7,507 nt of DNA from CAKZQX01 sp034435975 (GTDB lineage Bacteria > Chloroflexota > Chloroflexia > Chloroflexales > Chloroflexaceae). The stretch's first letter is position 1, and every line of letters begins with the position of its first letter. Position numbers and translations under genes: made by a program. Below, piece after piece: positions 6,546 through 7,507 of the stretch. The stretch is taken from assembly GCA_034435975.1 (NCBI GenBank), contig DAOTWD010000117.1:1-7507 (forward strand), read 5' to 3'. The notes under the pieces are model-generated. The model was given only the letters and a program-made list of their open reading frames with translations, was not told the DNA's origin and searched no databases.

Positions 6546-6762
6546 AGCGCGACGACGGTCGGTGCGCGATCACGCTGGCAAACTTGCCTAGGTTCAGGGG
6601 CGCACAGCGTCATTGGCTACAGCAAATGTTGGGCGAGAGATTGACAAGAGTACAGCAAAAATATCTTCAGGACGATAAATGGACGTTCATAGTGTCAAGA
6701 GATTAATGGTTTCAGTGGAGAGAGAACCTCGGATTTTTTACTGCTCTTGTTGCTGTTATTTC
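6546..6762. other. Gene-free stretch between the operon promoter region and the DUF5615 fragment
   Basis: No open frame here has a ribosome site or recognisable motif. Composition changes within it, from GC-rich near 6550-6600 to AT-rich after 6610. I see no CRISPR repeat or RNA gene. CTGTTATT (6753-6760) has a distant inverted copy, AATAACAG near 6800, inside the next gene, which is probably chance. Confidence 0.5.
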
Positions 6763-7008
6763 TCACGCAGTTCTTTTTCGTATTCGTATATTGCCTGCAC
6801 TAATAACAGTAAATGCGCCGATCGTCTCTGCCCCGTGTGCAGCGATGGCGGCTGATACGATGTTTGCCTTCGTATCAGGATGCAATCCGTCTAACCGAAC
6901 TAAAATCACGCCTTGCGTTACCCGATTTATCCGATAGACCAATTCTCCAGAGTCTTTATCGCGTGTTGCCAGGATGTTGTCTTGCTGGTTCGCCATCTCA
7001 GGAATCAC
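6763..7008 (-). pseudogene. DUF5615 PIN-like protein, N-terminally truncated
   Basis: DUF5615 proteins are about 115 residues, PIN-like and usually toxin-like nucleases of VapC-type pairs. Only the second half is here: AEVIPEMANQQDNILATRDK matches the family stretch eEvla.A...d.iLvTrDkDFGeL, followed by GVILVRLDGLHPDTKANIV and the typical ending GAFTVISAGNIRIRK. The N-terminal half with the first conserved acid (family DENL motif) is absent. In-frame family-like codons (YAEV) extend just upstream of the GTG at 7008, then degenerate into the stop codon of the peptidase. The usual DKDFGEL reads DKDSGEL. Translation could start at GTG 7008, or at ATG 6996, which has AGAGGTGA about 8 bases upstream. 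Loss of the first acid suggests a dead remnant. No antitoxin partner is visible. Confidence 0.6.
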
Positions 7009-7044
7009 CTCTGCGTATCCTCTGCCCCTTGACGGGCACGGGGT

Positions 7045-7507
7045 CTAACGCCCCACGCCCGTCACCCACTGCGCAAACAGCGCTTCCAGGTCGCGTCCGC
7101 TGGCAGCCTCAAATGCCTGTTGTGCGTCGGCGGTGGTCGCAACACGATAGCGGTGCTGCCAGTAGTAGTGTTGCAGGGCACCAAAGAAGGCCTCTTCGCC
7201 CAACTCGGCGCGGAGCGTGTGCAAAAAGTACGCGCCCTTGCCATAGACGGTGCGGTAGTAGACGTTGAAGTTAGGATAAGCGTCGATTGCCAGGCCAACC
7301 GGCCAGTCGCCGTCGCTCAGGGCGCCGCGATAGCGCTGCATCACCTCGCGTTCGAAGTCGGCTGCGCCGTCCGCGGGGCCGTAGGCTTCCTCGATGGCGA
7401 TGATGCCGCTGTATTGCGCGAAGGCTTCATCGAGCCACGGCTGGCGGTAGATGTCGTTGCCTACCAGCGCGAACCACCACTGATGCGCGACTTCGTGCGC
7501 AATCACG
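7045..7507 (-). CDS. M1-family zinc metallopeptidase (aminopeptidase), C-terminal part, cut by the window edge
   Basis: This is the 3' portion of a gluzincin aminopeptidase gene that removes N-terminal residues from peptides. The visible part begins inside the active site. HEVAHQWW supplies two zinc-binding histidines and the catalytic Glu, and WLDEAFAQY, 18 residues later, supplies the third zinc ligand (E27 of the visible part). VYGKGAYFLHTLR (from about residue 87) carries the conserved catalytic-type Tyr of M1 enzymes. The protein ends about 125 residues after the zinc ligand (WVTGVGR), so it lacks the long ERAP-like C-terminal domain and is a short bacterial M1 type. The GTG at the window edge is an internal Val codon rather than the start. 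Its GC-rich codon use looks like host chromosome, unlike the cas operon. Confidence 0.92.
   Translation of the reverse strand, partial: VIAHEVAHQWWFALVGNDIYRQPWLDEAFAQYSGIIAIEEAYGPADGAADFEREVMQRYRGALSDGDWPVGLAIDAYPNFNVYYRTVYGKGAYFLHTLRAELGEEAFFGALQHYYWQHRYRVATTADAQQAFEAASGRDLEALFAQWVTGVGR

Noticed and set aside
318..6588. Shared 11-mer GCAAGTTTGCC (318-328) and its inverse at 6577-6587 on both sides of the module
   Set aside because: Matches of this length are expected by chance in a 7.5-kb window, and the similarity does not extend outward.
6392..6613. 73-residue minus-strand frame in the spacer upstream of the large-subunit gene
   Set aside because: It overlaps the start of the large subunit in another frame, covers the hairpin and promoter region, has low-complexity Ala/Arg content and matches no family I recognise.
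6640..6670. TTGACA-like -35 on the plus strand near 6641
   Set aside because: No acceptable -10 is found 16-18 bases downstream, and no plus-strand gene follows.

Overview
The window looks like a piece of a Chloroflexota genome (Roseiflexus/Chloroflexus-like). This is an inference from the multi-hairpin intergenic repeat near the left edge, the DUF5615 and small SLTELLP-type proteins, the single-ORF IS1-family element and the M1 peptidase style. No rRNA or other decisive marker is present, so the taxonomic call is soft. Every credible gene lies on the minus strand, so transcription runs from high to low coordinates.

Layout from right to left (5'->3' on the minus strand). The end of an M1-family zinc aminopeptidase (7045-7507) is cut by the window edge. 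A DUF5615 (PIN-like) fragment lacking its N-terminal half follows (6763-7008). A gene-poor spacer (6412-6762) holds an attC-like hairpin and the likely promoter of the next operon. That operon is the centrepiece: four genes between 6411 and 1709 encoding a 721-aa large subunit, a 160-aa helical small subunit, a Csf2-like Cas7 and a Csf3-like Cas5. Then come a non-coding stretch with a probable terminator, a small gene truncated at an IS boundary (1172-1363), a complete IS1-family insertion sequence with 25-bp inverted repeats (394-1182), and a non-coding region with a three-hairpin repeat (113-220).

The four-gene module is best read as a type IV CRISPR-Cas effector of the rare IV-C kind. Cas7 and Cas5 carry recognisable Csf2/Csf3 motifs. 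The usual small Csf1 is replaced by a long Cas10-like subunit whose N-terminus carries an apparently complete HD-nuclease signature (H52-D53, H73, H101-H102). It has no GGDD cyclase motif. DinG (IV-A) and CysH (IV-B) are absent, as are cas6, cas1/cas2 and any CRISPR array. The expected role is a Cas7/Cas11-backboned crRNA complex capped by Cas5 and the HD large subunit. The guide source must lie elsewhere, or the guide is unknown. The operon is visibly more AT-rich than the peptidase, the IS element and the left hairpin region, which fits acquisition by transfer.
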